This document shows, one piece after another, positions 35,223 to 47,160 of a stretch of 64,000 bases of DNA. The translations under genes were made by a program, and so were the position numbers. Position 1 is the stretch's first letter. The number at the start of each line of letters is the position of its first letter. The stretch is from assembly GCA_003586115.2 (NCBI GenBank), contig QVOM02000049.1, forward strand, positions 23,551,765 to 23,615,764. The letters are read 5' to 3'. Origin of the DNA: Salvator merianae. Lineage: Eukaryota; Chordata; Lepidosauria; Squamata; Teiidae. A model generated the notes under the pieces. The model was not told where the DNA came from, made no database searches, and saw only the letters and a list, made by a program, of their open reading frames with translations.

Positions 35223-37728
35223 CCTGCCTTAAAGAAGAGTGGATAACCTTGGTTGGCCATCTTTGCCCAAGGACAAATGCAAGCAATGGAAATGACACAA
35301 AGTGAGTATAATCATCAACAATTTGATCTGATGAGGAAGGAGGAGACACTCTGATAGAAATATAAAGTTCTGGTGCACCTTTCCGCCACCCTAGCATGAA
35401 AGTTACTTTAGTTTTCCCTTTCCTGCTAACTGTAACTTGGTAGAAGTGTTCAGGGGGACAGAAAAAATGCTTAGTGGGCACCATCAGTCCCCAGAACATG
35501 GTCTTAGGTAATCCTCACCAATAAGATTAGTCTAGACTACATGGGCAAACAGCCTGAGGATGGACCTATATACGAGTTTGAGGAAGCACTTTAAATTACA
35601 AGTAGTGCACAGACTGCTGAATGGCTGTCAGTATTGAAAGGAAAAATGTACCGGATGTCAATTACGCTATTTTGGTTCCCCATGCTGAGGATAGTCTACA
35701 GAGTCCATCTTGTCACCACTCACATTGCCCAGCCCCTCTGTGCTCTGAAGACTGATTGCTACTTCTGACTGTAGGTCCTTGGGCATGGTTTGGTGGAGAG
35801 AGTTAGTCTGCACCTGTGCAGAATAGCACCTAGGCAGAAAAGCAGGTATTCATTATACCTGCATGGGAAGCTACAAGCTAGTGCCAGGAGCTGCAGTTAT
35901 CAAGTCTGGCTATTGACATTCATGTGGACCCAGCTGCCCTCTGGCTTTTGTTCCCCTCTGCATAGTTCAACAGAGGTAGACAAGCACATAAATAACTGAG
36001 AAAGAGAGAAAGAGGAAAGGAGGAAAGGATATACTGGATCAGTGCAAACAATGGAAGGAGGGAAAAAAGAAAGAAATATGCTTTGGTGCTACTTTTTGTG
36101 CTTCTAACATTTTGCTCCAAGTCAACTATGCTAGCTTGTCCAGAAACACACAGTTCTGCTGAGACAGAAGAACACTTGAATGTTTTGCAGATGCCACATG
36201 TTCCTCCAGAGAGAGAGAAAGAGAGAAAGGAAAGAGAGAGACATCTGTCTCCTCCAAGAAACACCTCCACAGAACTACTTGAGAAGAAATGTAGCAACTC
36301 ACTCAAGCTAAAAATGGGGGTTTAACAGTAAAATGTATTAAAGATGAGCAAAGATTTCTTTATGCCTGCTTCCTCAGAAAGGAAACCTTCCCCCTCTCAT
36401 ATGCACACACAGAATGCAGTCTGTGAAAGAACAAATATGTTTCAAAAGAAGACAATAATTGGGATCTGAATCAAAGGGTAAGCCAAGCAGGTAGGCAGTG
36501 GCTGTGACATTGCAGAGTTTAAAGGGATAGGAAAGAAGGGATGACAAGTCACGGCAGCACACTTTTCACCTGAATTTGCTATCTGAAAGGATCCTTCCAG
36601 TGTTCTCCCGTGTTTCATGTTAGGATCCCTCTAACACAATGAATAGGAAACAATCAATGTTATTTAGCTACTGCTTCTGCCAGCTCTTCTGCATCTTAAG
36701 AGGATTTTTGCTGAAGCACCTATGCCTATGTGCATAAACACACACAGGGCCGGGGCACAATGAATATTTTGCACATGAAAATGGTAAAGCATTCAGAGGC
36801 TGCTTTCTTGTTCTTCAGTCCATAAAATAAGCAGCACCGACCCTTTTAAGGTGCTGGTGGTGGCCAGATAACACTGACTGTTTCCTATTTCATGTGTAAG
36901 GGTGAAACCTGATGTAAAATGAAACAAATCATGGAGAGAAAATTGGAATGGATTCTGGCTTTGCTCTTTTGGTCTTCAGTTCATAAAATTAACACTGCAG
37001 CCTCTGAACCTCTTCAGGCCAAAGGACCAACTGGTGGCTGTGACAAATCATGCCTCCCTCAGTGGTGCTACTGAATGGATTTATTGTTGTGGAGACGGCA
37101 CTGTGATTGGCTAGTTCAAAAAAAAGGGGGGATTTCTTTCCTTTCCTTAGGAACATTCTTTCCAGCTGCAAATAATCTGGGCCAGCATGTCTACCAAATA
37201 GCAAGCTGGACTAATTTGGGCAAAATGGACAACAAGTGGATAGGATCCACTCTGCAAAAATGGCAAATTACGCCAGGAATGCAACCATTCACATGCACGC
37301 CCAGGATCTTAAGGACTATGAGTTTGGTTTTATTGGTAATGGTATAGTGCTGATCCCAAGAGAGGGGGAACACTTGACTAATCTTAGTACAAAGTTTCTT
37401 CACTGAAAATATAAAAGGCACACAGGAAATAACTTTATTACAATGCAAGTGGCAATAATAACACTCAGGCAGCAACAATAAAGAACTTTCAAGTTGGAGC
37501 AAAGTAGTCAAATGATAAGTGGCAACTCAGCTTGCAACTATCAGCAAATATAGACTTGGTAACACTTTGCATGTATTGAGGGGAGAAATAACTGTGGTGA
37601 TGACTGGGACACAAGGTTTTTCTGTCAAGTGGAAGAAGGCAGCTTCCATCTTCTTCCTTTTCAGAAGTCATCAAAGATAGGAGACATTCTTCTTACCATT
37701 CCTACCAAGTTTTGCTACTGCACTCTGG
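35223..37728. other. Long intergenic interval, no gene seen
   Basis: Purine-rich GA tracts at 36000-36075 and 36210-36245. No domain in any open frame. Confidence 0.4.
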
Positions 37729-37925
37729 TCTGGGGTGTATGTGGGGAGCTGGCATATTCCATGAATCTGTGAGCTTCAGCACTGCAGTCTGTAAAAAACC
37801 TATTGTCTGGGCACGGGAGTGACATCTTGTGCAGCATTTGTGAAAAACTTATGTCTTGAGTGTGAGAGCTGGCATCTTGCATGGCATCTGTGTGGTGCAG
37901 GTTTGAAGCATGTCATTTGTCTGTT
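37729..37925. repeat. Diverged tandem repeat, about three units
   Basis: Units contain GTGTATGTGGGGAGCTGGCA, then GGGAGTGACATCTTGTGCAG, then GTGAGAGCTGGCATCTTGC, each followed by an ATTTGTGA- or CATCTGTG-like word. Units of roughly 50-80 bp, strongly diverged. Confidence 0.4.
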
Positions 37926-38510
37926 CTGACATTGCCCCTACTCTGGGTGGTTGTGCTATGTCCCTTTTAATGCAAGTTCCTGTCCTCTTCCACTGACTTG
38001 TATTAGAAGCCAATATGTCAATTTAATTTTCAACCAGGCTGTCATCCAAATAAAAGTCAATGGATGTTTTTGCTGCAGTTCTCTTAACCCTCAGATTTTA
38101 TGTTGTCACATTAAGCAACATTTTCCAGAATAGAGTCTTCACATTATAGGAAGTTTCACAGTATTTAGCGATAATTCCTAAAGCCTTGGGTAGTGCTAAG
38201 AATATTTTGCATCTTCCTTCTGCAAAGCTTTCAGACATGACTCCCTATAATCCACATTTCTCCATAGACACAATGATTTAATACTTGTAAAATTTGACAA
38301 TTTTGATGACTAATAAGGAACTACAATATTAAGAACGCAAGTGTCTTATCAATAATTCACAATCATAAATCTCACAGTAAAAATAATTCCAAAAACACAT
38401 TTGAAAAAACAGTATCTCAAAACTTAGTCTTCTTGGGAAATCTTTGAAACAATCCTTTGGCCCCATATATTACTGTTAACTTAGGCCCCAATTAAAATTA
38501 AGCACATAAA
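37926..38510. other. AT-rich intergenic DNA
   Basis: No feature recognised. Confidence 0.35.
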
Positions 38511-38697
38511 CTGTGTTCAGACATACAAAAAGGGGTACCTCAGAGAGACAGTATGTTCCCAACTTTCTCTAATCCACCTTTTCTAGCACAGAATGTTTAT
38601 GAGAGGAGGGAGGGGCAGACGGATGTCTGAACAATCCCACCACAGAGCCTTCAATAAGACACTCCAGAGATGCTTTTTCTGCTGTGTCTGATCACAG
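38511..38697. mobile_element. MITE family T, copy 1
   Basis: Terminal inverted repeats CTGTGTTCAGAC and GTCTGATCACAG (11 of 12 match). The interior has TTCTCTAATCCACCTTTTCT, GTTTATGAGAGG and GTCTGAACAATCCCACCAC, the same order as the copies at 47824 and 63557. No target duplication is evident and no coding capacity. Confidence 0.75.
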
Positions 38698-38930
38698 TCT
38701 TACAACTACATCAGAATTTCCTTTTTAACCTTTACTCCCCTCTCCTCTGGCAAACCTTAGCTGTAACTCCTTGGGCAGGAGAACCAGACACACCTAACAA
38801 CTCAGAGGCTGAATCTACTCTCTTTTCCCCTTTATGCATGTTTAATCTAGGATTGGCCAACGCCCATAAGCCACTATGTTCAGTGAGATCAATTTCCATG
38901 TAGGTTTGAATCTAAGTGCAGCCTTTTAGG
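38698..38930. other. Short interval
   Basis: Nothing assigned. Confidence 0.35.
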
Positions 38931-39407
38931 CATGTCCACACTAGGCTGATATTTTGATCCAAGTAATCACTGGAATGCATCATTCACACTATGGAATGGT
39001 CTACCAGGAGGCCACCCCTCCTAGCAGAGTGCTTCGTCTACACCACATGAAGTGCTGGAATAGGCTAGGGTGTGAAAATGGCAACATTCCAGTTGGTATA
39101 CCAGACAGCCTGTGTGCAGACAGCACACAGGCTGTGGTCTAATATACCACGCCCAGTACCATTTCTCTGGGTATCCAGAAGCAGTGCCAGAAGTATGCCA
39201 CTTGTGAGTACCACGGAAAAACAGCCCCAGTCAGCAGCTTCAGAGGCCAGGAACTTTCATGCCCAACCTCCAAAGTCAAGCCAAGATGGGTCACCAGCAA
39301 TCTGGGTGTCCCTTAGTGCTCGCCAGCAGCAGCCTAACCCATTGAGGACCAGGTTGCCTGTTTCAGGCCATCATGGTGCAGGCTATTTCACACTGTGTGG
39401 AAAGACC
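38931..39407. mobile_element. Foldback MITE, probable copy H of the hairpin family
   Basis: Starts GGCATGTCCACACTAG and ends CACACTGTGTGGAAAGACC. It contains a strong hairpin at 39115-39145: ACAGCCTGTGTGC pairs perfectly with GCACACAGGCTGT around AGACA, flanked by GTATACC and ATATAC. A smaller CATTC/GAATG pair lies near 38984-39001. Confidence 0.5.
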
Positions 39408-39410
39408 CAT

Positions 39411-39590
39411 AGGCCCTTGCTGCACTGGGCCTTATTCTAGGTTATATCCTGGAATAGGAGCCTGCTATATGCGTGCTGGTGCAGACTATGGCAGGCACCC
39501 CCCGGGGCCTGCCATAGACTGCACTAGTATGTGGATGACAGGCCCCTATTCCAGGATATAATCTGGAATAAGGCCCAATGCAGAAATGTG
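39411..39590. mobile_element. Palindromic MITE, family P copy 2 (complete)
   Basis: A near-perfect foldback: the left arm (about 39419-39497) reads CACTGGGCCTTATTCTAGG…GGAATAGGAGCC…TGGCAGGC and the right arm (about 39502-39581) is its reverse complement, ending AATAAGGCCCAATGCAG. The turn is CACCCCCCGGGG. Arms of about 80 bp make the whole element one stem. Adjacent to copy H on the left. Confidence 0.75.
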
Positions 39591-39898
39591 CGTGGAGTCT
39601 CACAATTAACTCTTCCGACTCTGACCTCTGATATCACTTCTTCCCATCCCCCACCAGCCTCAAGGGGCAGCAGCCAACACTGCTATCTTCTTGTATGAAT
39701 GGACCATGTACTTTGATGATGCTATAACTGATGTAAAAAATTCATTCCATTGTACATTCAAAGTTTTTCATCCCATTTGCTAGGCTACAAGATGAGTTCA
39801 TAATAGAAAATATCCAAAACAAAAACAAGTTAAAATATCAGATATCTATGAAAATTGTGGGTTTCATCAGTCAGAAATGGAAGGAGGCATTTAAAGGC
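39591..39898. other. Short interval
   Basis: Nothing assigned. Confidence 0.35.
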
Positions 39899-39900
39899 TG

Positions 39901-39942
<42 letters not shown>

Positions 39943-39946
39943 CACA
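39899..39946. repeat. TG dinucleotide microsatellite
   Basis: An uninterrupted TG run of about 15 units with TGTGTGCG and GTGCGTGC at its ends. Confidence 0.95.
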
Positions 39947-40504
39947 TGCGTATGTGTGCATATGCATGTGCAGTAGGCAATACCTTCACATCAGTGCACT
40001 AGTAGAAGATTACCTTGATTTACATGTTATTGTCAGTTATACCAAATCATTTGGGTAAGCTTCTGAACACTGACAGTGTAAATGATGTCATCTAGCATTA
40101 GTAACTAAACAGTATGTGGGGACAGAATACAAGGGCATGGACAGTAAAAAAAAAACACCACAGAAAGATGCCTCTGAATACAGTACAGCTGTCCATATAG
40201 TTTCTTAGTACTGTATACAGTACTATATACAGTTTCAGTTATGCACTTTTGGAAAATTATGGCAACCCCCCAGTTCACAGTTCCAGGGTTTCTCTTACAC
40301 ATGGTTTGGTGCTAAAGCAGTTGGGTCAGAGGGCAAGTCCAAGGCATCCTGGGAGCTCTTTTTATCCCAGAAGAACCCATTTTCCCATTTGGCTTTGTAC
40401 AATGAGGACAGCTCTGACATGTCAGAGGGAATTAGGAGATTTTCCAGGTGTTTTTGAGGGATTTGATTAGTTGAACTGTTCAGAATGTGGGTCAAGGTAG
40501 AAAG
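39947..40504. other. Intergenic interval
   Basis: Contains a small inverted ACTGTATACAGTACTATATAC tract near 40210-40232. No gene. Confidence 0.35.
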
Positions 40505-40988
40505 TAGGTTTGTGCACTGAACAGGTTTGTACGCCATTCGCAGCATACAAGCCTGCCAAAGAGTGTTGGGTTTATAAGGACCAACACTTCACAAAGTTGG
40601 GCCTCTATGAAGGTGAGGGGAAGGTAAGCACTGATGGAGTCTACAGGTAGAACTCACCTGTCTCTCAGCACTCCCCTCATTTCCTCCGCCAGCTTCTTGT
40701 GATCCTGGGATTCCTGGGCTTTCCTACAGCACTGCCAAGGCTGTACAGGACAGAAGAACTTTCCATCCCACACAAGTTTGACAGCGGTCACAGCAAGCCC
40801 AGGAACCCAGTAATCACTGCATGCCATGCAGTGACATCACTATGATGTCCACATGATCCTACCCCCTCATGGCAGCAAAGCCAGCTCACCTTCATAATGC
40901 TCACCTTTGTAGAGGACCAGGCTTGTGAGGTCTTTGGGAGGTTTGAATGGAATGAACAGCATACAAACCTGTTCAATGCACTAGTCTA
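40505..40988. mobile_element. Non-autonomous DNA transposon with about 45-bp terminal inverted repeats
   Basis: The left end TAGGTTTGTGCACTGAACAG (continuing GTTTGTACGCCATTC) is matched by the right end, whose reverse complement begins TAGACTAGTGCATTGAACAG and continues GTTTGTATGCTGTTC. The ends resemble hAT-type termini (TAGG-TTGTGCA). Flanking octamers GTAGAAAG and GGAGGAAT match only partly. No transposase frame is present in the 390 bp between the repeats. Confidence 0.7.
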
Positions 40989-41371
40989 GGAGGAATCAGT
41001 CTTCTTCTTACTGTCCTGTTAGGCAACATTGTTCTCCAGGAAAGGTCCTGTCTGGGCTGGCCATGATATATTATAGGTAAAATCCATGTTGGCTCTCACT
41101 CATGGTATTGAACTCCATGGGAGATGCTGCCTGGAATGGCTGTGATGTTCCATTCTGAATCCACTTAGCTTTTGGCCATTGACTTGCACTGTGAGAGGCC
41201 AATATCCTATTGATGTCAATGCAACTGAAGTGAATCCTGGTCTACCCAATAAAAGCCCATAGATAATGTAAGTTAACTGAGTTTTTCAGACATGATTTCC
41301 TAACTCACAGTTTTTACATTAAAGTCAACTGCTCCTTATTCAACTACACCATATCAGGAGGGACAACTGTA
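40989..41371. other. Intergenic interval, weak tandem similarity
   Basis: TCCTGTCTGGGCTGGCCATG near 41047 and TGCTGCCTGGAATGGCTGTG near 41127 look like two diverged units. No gene. Confidence 0.3.
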
Positions 41372-41525
41372 CTAGTTATGGGGAAACAAGAGACAATTAG
41401 GGCCATTGTTGTCCTGGTCTACATATGGGCTCCTTTTGGAGATCTGGATGGCCGTTTTGTAAAACAGAATGCAGGACTAGCTAGGCCTCTGGTTGGATTC
41501 AGCAGAGCTTCACTTACCGAGATGG
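41372..41525 (+). mobile_element. CR1-like LINE 3' end, diverged
   Basis: The end reads GAATGCAGGACTAGCTAGGC, CTCTGGTTGGATTCAGCAGA and GCTTCACTTAC, in the order of the TTCTTA-tailed family (TGCTGGACTAGATGGGCC, GATCCAGCAGGGCT). Confidence 0.5.
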
Positions 41526-42969
41526 TAAAGGGCAACTGAAGCTAAGGGGCAAGGGAAGCAGAAGGGATCTTAAAGGCAACCGTGTCTGCTTGTTTACTGA
41601 CAGCATGAAACTGCCTTTTAAATCCTTTGTACAGAGCTAAGAAGCAAAACAAAACTGTGTGTTTTAGTCACAAATGGTGGAAAGGTTATAAAATAAACAT
41701 CAAGAAGCAGGCTACCAGCTTTTCACTTCTCTGCTGCCATGTACAACAAAGGCAGGAAGGACGCGGAAATCTACTCTCAGCCTGCCTTTGGGCTCGAACA
41801 TACAGCACTGGGAGCAGGAAATCTTCCCCATAGCCTTAACACAAACACAGGCACTTCTAAAGGCAAATGCAGGGTGGAAAAACCTCCGCTTTCGTTCAGC
41901 GAAGGATCTAAAAAAGAAAAAAAAGCGATGAGTCAGAGGACAAACTACATGTTACAGGTGATTAAATGGCAAAAGCCCCTTTTCCTTTTGCAAAATGCCT
42001 TCAGGAGAGGAACGCAAACAGTGGGGGAAAGGTAGGATAAGGAAGCAAGGCTTAAGCCTTCTGCTGCCTCCTAAATTTCCACTCAAATGTATCGTTATCC
42101 CACCACAGCTTTTATCTCGGCTGTATCCTGAATCTGCACTTATCAGGCAAGGACATGCCCAGGAATATGAATGTGTAAGAGAAGCTCAGAAGGGACAGGT
42201 TTTGAAAGAAAGTGAGCTTCTAAGGAATGGGAAAATCAATTTTTTGCCTACTGGCAGCATAAGGTATACCTGAGGAGAAACTTGTGATATCCTCTAACAG
42301 CTAGGTAAATCTTGGCAGGGTGTGGGGCTCTTTGCTTTTTTAAAAAAAGTCATTTTTATAGCTGCTCTTCTGAACCGGCAGTTGTTCTAGAGCAGTGGTC
42401 TTCACTGAAAGGCTTCAGAACCAGGGGTGGCTTCGATTAACTAATAGCAAAAGCAGAAGAAGTAAATAGCGATAATGCTCATCCTGGCCATGAAAATCTA
42501 CTTGAACTTTGGATGTAATAAACATTTAAAACAAAATAGCGTTGTTGGGGTTTGGGGTGGCCCACTGCTACCATCAGTGGACCTAGAAGTGGGCCAGAAA
42601 AAGGGGTGGGAAAGAGTGAGAGAAATGAGGAGGAGAGCACGAGAAATAAAAAAGCAGAAAAGCCTGAGAGGTGGGAACAAGTAAAGTGTGCAGAAAGGAT
42701 CCGGAAACTGTAGCAGGAAGAAGGCATATGGCGGGAGATAAGAAGCAGGGGGGGGGAGGGGTTTTAGTCCACCACAAGTGCAGCCCTATTTCAGCCAACC
42801 TGGCACTTTTTTGTACTTAGTACTTGTAATCTGAAGCGAGGACTTCTAGCTGCTGGTCCAACACTTGAGCTACTACACTTCCCTCTCAGTATGTGAACTG
42901 GAAAGGAATATGACAAGAAGCAAATTCTCAGATCGAAGTGATAAGCAATGTTCTACTGCAATCAAGAAT
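41526..42969. other. Intergenic interval, no gene seen
   Basis: Short open frames between 41627 and 42273 have no domain. G-rich stretch at 42746-42760. Confidence 0.35.
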
Positions 42970-43430
42970 TTGGGGCCCATTCCACACTTAGCAGCAGACC
43001 AGATCACAGTCTGGTCCAGGCCTGTGCTGTCACTAGTGCAGCAGGCCAGCAAAAGTCCTGCTCCCCCTTAGTACCGTCTGTCTGCATCAGACTAGGCCAT
43101 AGACTGAGATATGGCATCAAAACAGCACTGTATTCCAGGCCAGTGGTGGACCTTTTCAAAGTAGTCCCCAAGTGGACCACTTGTGGTATACTGGATCACA
43201 GAGGGCATGCAGAAAGCACTCTCCATAGTCCAGTATGCCATGGGGGTCACTTTTCAGTGGTGAATTAGGAAGCGATACACCAGGAAGTACCACCAGAAGT
43301 GGCTGTGCCTTCAAAATAACCCCATATTGAAACTTTTGGGCTACCACTAGCCCAGCCCAGTATGGGCCAGACACAGTGGACCACACTACATGTTCTAAAA
43401 CAGCCCACACAGTGCAGAAACGGCATTTCA
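42970..43430. mobile_element. Foldback MITE, probable copy G of the hairpin family
   Basis: Starts GGGGCCCATTCCACACTTAG and ends near CACAGTGCAGAAACGGCA. GACCAGA pairs with TCTGGTC around the loop TCACAG near 42997-43016. GGCCTG(T)GCTG and CAGCAGGCC flank TCACTAGTG near 43019-43047. GGGCT pairs with AGCCC near 43338-43353. The position and the CACAG-type loop match the other copies. Confidence 0.5.
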
Positions 43431-43836
43431 GTTTGTAGCTGTTGCATTTGCCTTATTGATACTGTTGCCCATTCCAGTATATTAGAGAGGAGAAACATTT
43501 AATCCTTCAAATGGCTTTAGACCCAGCCACATATACAATGGTCAACAACATCAGAAGAGCCACAGATTTCCCATCTCTACAAATGATCACAAACTATCAG
43601 GAACCGCATTTATTTTCATAAAAAATAATGTTTAAGCTAATCTTTCTTTGAAAATAAGCATTGCACATCTTATAAATGCTCCATCAGGCCATTATTCTGA
43701 TTGCTGTTGCTTTGCATTGTGATCTCACACATAATTGCTCAAAAGTCAGGTCAACTAATTTTAACTGAACTTATTCCAGTTAAGAGTATGTGGCTAAAAC
43801 TGCTGTCCTCATTTCCTTTAAAGCTTCTGTTACTGT
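43431..43836. other. Short interval
   Basis: Ends with the left target duplication GTTACTGT (43829-43836). Nothing else seen. Confidence 0.4.
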
Positions 43837-44166
43837 AGGCATGTGCAAATTTTGATTCATATTCAAAAATTTGTTCAAAGATTCATTTTCGCAAATTTTC
43901 ACATCAAAACGAAAATGACTTTTTTTGCATTTATAGGTTTTCAATTGAAAATGAAAAAGCCTATTCTTTTGCGAAAACTCAATTCTTTCAATATTCACAT
44001 TTTTGCACTTTTTCGCTATGTTTAAACCATGAAAATGGCATTTTCAATGGCATTTTCAATGGAAAAACGAAGGCGAAAAATGCATTTTTTGATAATGGGA
44101 TTCGCTGATGAATCCAAAATTCAGATTTTCGATTCGAAAATGGTTTTTTTTTCATGCACATCCCTA
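43837..44166. mobile_element. Non-autonomous hAT-like element with 8-bp target duplication
   Basis: GTTACTGT is present on both sides (43829-43836 and 44167-44174), the duplication length of hAT transposons. The ends AGGCATGTGCA and TGCACATCCCTA are imperfect inverted repeats. The 330-bp interior is AT-rich and built of GAAAAT/ATTTTC words, including a tandem CATTTTCAATGG pair near 44037-44060. No coding capacity. Confidence 0.85.
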
Positions 44167-44174
44167 GTTACTGT

Positions 44175-44427
44175 TATTGGCTTAAACTATATTAAGTGCT
44201 ACTCACCATTTGAACAAGTGTAATACACATATTTATCTACGATTTATTTAAAATATTTGAGTACCTTGCTAACAGCTGGTTTCTACTACATATCCTCCCA
44301 ATATCAAGAACACATTGATAAATAGATAGACAAAAGATCCATCTCCCAAGACCAAGATGGCAAGGATTATATTTTGGAAAGTGCACTATTTGATAAGAGC
44401 ACCTGCTCTACATATTGAAGGTCCAGT
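44175..44427. other. Short interval
   Basis: Nothing assigned. Confidence 0.35.
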
Positions 44428-44636
44428 GCTTCTTTAGCCATGTGTGTGGTGGCTGGGTACCACCGAGTCATGGTTGATTTCTAGTTAACTTCATGATCAC
44501 TTCTATGCAGTTTTCTTGACAGAGGTGCAGAAGAGGTTTGCCACTGCCTATTTCTAGGGAGAGGCTGGGGATCAAACCAGGGACCTTATGTTTTCCAGGT
44601 TGCTTGCAGTAACACTGAGCTATTGCCCCTCCCATG
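44428..44636 (-). mobile_element. Sauria-type SINE, antisense, full length
   Basis: The plus strand begins with GGGTACCACCGAGTCATGGT, the reverse of the Bov-B-like tail, then TATGCAGTTTTCTTGACAGA and CTAGGGAGAGGCTGGGGATC, and ends with ACACTGAGCTATTGCCCC, the reverse of the tRNA-like A box. Confidence 0.75.
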
Positions 44637-45099
44637 CTTTAGCCATGAATTCCTCTTATCTGCCTACTTTTCCTGCTCAAAACTAAATGGATAGATGGAT
44701 AGAGTGCACATTGGTGACTAGCAAATGCAAAAATGAAGTTGCATCTCCATTATGCAGTAAAGGCACCTTCATCAGGCCCTCAAGACAGCTGGTCTCCATT
44801 GGGAGTAATGGAAACTGACTTCACTTAAGGTGTCTTTGCAACGTAATGGAGATGCAGGCTGAACAATCCATTTTGAGGCCATCTTCAGATTGCAACAGTG
44901 CAGCCTAACTGGAATTTCTGTTTGGACTTAAATTTTGCTCAGATCCATTCAGAAGTGAACATCCATCAAAATTCTCCTCTGTCCCTGTGGCAAGTGCTGG
45001 GTGGGGTAGCAAAAATGACCTCTTTTCCTTCATCCAGACAGAGCCTCTACTTCTGTGAATACAATACTACACAGACAGCAGCTCTTGATCCATCTTTTA
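44637..45099. other. Intergenic interval
   Basis: No gene. Confidence 0.35.
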
Positions 45100-45139
45100 A
45101 AATATATATATATATACATACATATATATATATATATAT
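45100..45139. repeat. AT dinucleotide microsatellite
   Basis: ATATATATATATATACATAC followed by a second AT run. Confidence 0.9.
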
Positions 45140-45589
45140 GGACAAGGAAGGAATGTTTGTGGACTTTCTTGGAATCAGGTTCCAAGATTATGAACACACT
45201 ATGTGCATTCAGAATTCAGGTGAACAATGCACTTTTTTCTGGCTAGAGACCAGGAAAGATTCCACTTTGGGCTCTGACTCAGGGCAACAAAAATGTCTTG
45301 GGGCAGCTCTGGCTGTGTTATAGTGCAGCTCACAATTTTGTTTTTATTATGTGGGGAAGAAATTGCCCAGTTTGAGACATCCAAACACATATTTTTCATT
45401 AGTCATACCTATTACATCAAGGTTCTGAGTCCTGCCTGAGTAGGCAGGTAATCCTATTTGGGAAAGCTAGACAATAACATCCATCCCAGCTGGTCCATGC
45501 TGATAACCCTTCTTCTATGCCCCCAATCGTACTCTTGCCCCCAAAGAGCTTCCTTCAGAAATCTGCTACATGAAGCGTGGCGAGCCTAT
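45140..45589. other. Intergenic interval
   Basis: No gene. Confidence 0.35.
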
Positions 45590-45672
45590 GGCCCTTTCTA
45601 AATTGATCCTTATTCGAGATTATATCCTGGAACAGGGACCTGCCATCTGTATGCTGGTGCAGACTATGGCAT
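45590..45672. mobile_element. Palindromic MITE, family P copy 3 (left arm only)
   Basis: GGCCCTTTCTAAATTGATCC, TTATTCGAGATTATATCCTG, GAACAGGGACCTGCCATCTG and GCTGGTGCAGACTATGGCA match the left arm at 39411-39493; the right arm is absent. Confidence 0.6.
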
Positions 45673-47160
45673 GTCACATAAGCTCCAGTCACAATGGACA
45701 GGAGCAGTGGATGATGGGAGCTTAGTTCACTATATAGCAGTAGACTGGCCACTCTTACAGTGCAACATTGCTACCCTTTTATTACTCCTTGCACATTCTT
45801 TTAAAGGTGCAGCCACTACTGCTTCTAAGATAAAACCGATGAAGAATCATTCTGTCCCATCAGATCAACCCAAAGAGGTGCCTGTTTCCTACAAAGAAAA
45901 GCAGGTGACTACGGAAAATCCAGAAGCACAAACACAAGAATCCTTCCTCTCCTGCTCCTTGTTTGCCCTGCCACTGGTCTCCAGGAGCATTCTTCCTCCA
46001 ATACCAGAGGAAACATTCATCCATTGACATCTTTATGCACCATATATGGCTTAATCCTCTTTGAAAATCAACTTAAGTTATCAGGGGTCTGTCCAGACTT
46101 GAAAAAACACCAGCATCTGGCCGTACAGGGCCCAAAGTCAGAAGGCATCTCCCGCAAAAGACTAGATTTAAGAAAGTATGTGAGTTCCTGTAGTTTCTTT
46201 ATAAGTCTGGAATCTATTTTTTATTTTTGTTTTGTTTTTTACTGTGCTAACACAGGCCATGTTTGGTGTGACCTGCACTAGCACAGCAACAGATCATACA
46301 TCCAGGAATTTGCTACAGACTAGAGAATAGGCATGAACCCCCCCCCTTCTTTTTCCTAGTTATATCCGGTAGCCCCTTTTGCACCACCATGGAGAACACA
46401 GATATTTAAAAAGAAAAAAAGCTGGAGCTTCCCTGCAATGTTTTAAGACACTCTGGCAGCAAATTTCATTGTTCTTGTCAAAAGATGATCAGGATGGAAA
46501 CATATTTTGTGAATATTTCACGAGCTCTGCATGTATCTTCCTAGTAGTCCTTCAACCAGTACTGCTACCAGATAGAAAAGTTAGTATTACCATGCATGCT
46601 TGGCAGCTGACAGGATGAAACAGCAAATGCTTGCCTAGGACTATCTGAGGAATTCATGACTAAGCTGAGATTGTAACCAAGAACTAAGAGTCTACTTCAT
46701 TAACAACTGAAGTATGCCAGTTAGCAAGGTGGAACAACAAAGGATTTGACTTGAGTGGACTCTGCACCACTCCACACGCGTCAAGCCTGTTCTAAAGATC
46801 TCATCTGTCAGGCTGGCACATGTCTCTAGAAGATTGAAGTGTAAGTAATGCATGCTCAAGTTGTTGTTCAAGCAGAACTTGTAATCTGCATGGTCCTCAG
46901 ACATTCTTTTATGTACACAAATATTATCCTAACTCTGGCGCGCATGGCAAGTCATCTTGGGAATGGGTTTATCTGTGTCTCACAAAATTTTGTTAGCACT
47001 ATTTTGTCCTCTCTTATACTTCCTTCCTTCAGGTAACATATTGTTTTAATCAACAGACTTCTGGTTAGACAGATGCATTTCTAACAATCACCCTATTAAG
47101 ATCAATATTTTTCTTCAAGCCTTGATCCCCTTGCAGGAACTCTTCTATAGGGGGCACAAG
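45673..47160. other. Intergenic interval, no gene supported
   Basis: The 118-codon frame at 45671-46027 begins inside the MITE and has no recognised domain. C-run at 46339-46347. Confidence 0.4.
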
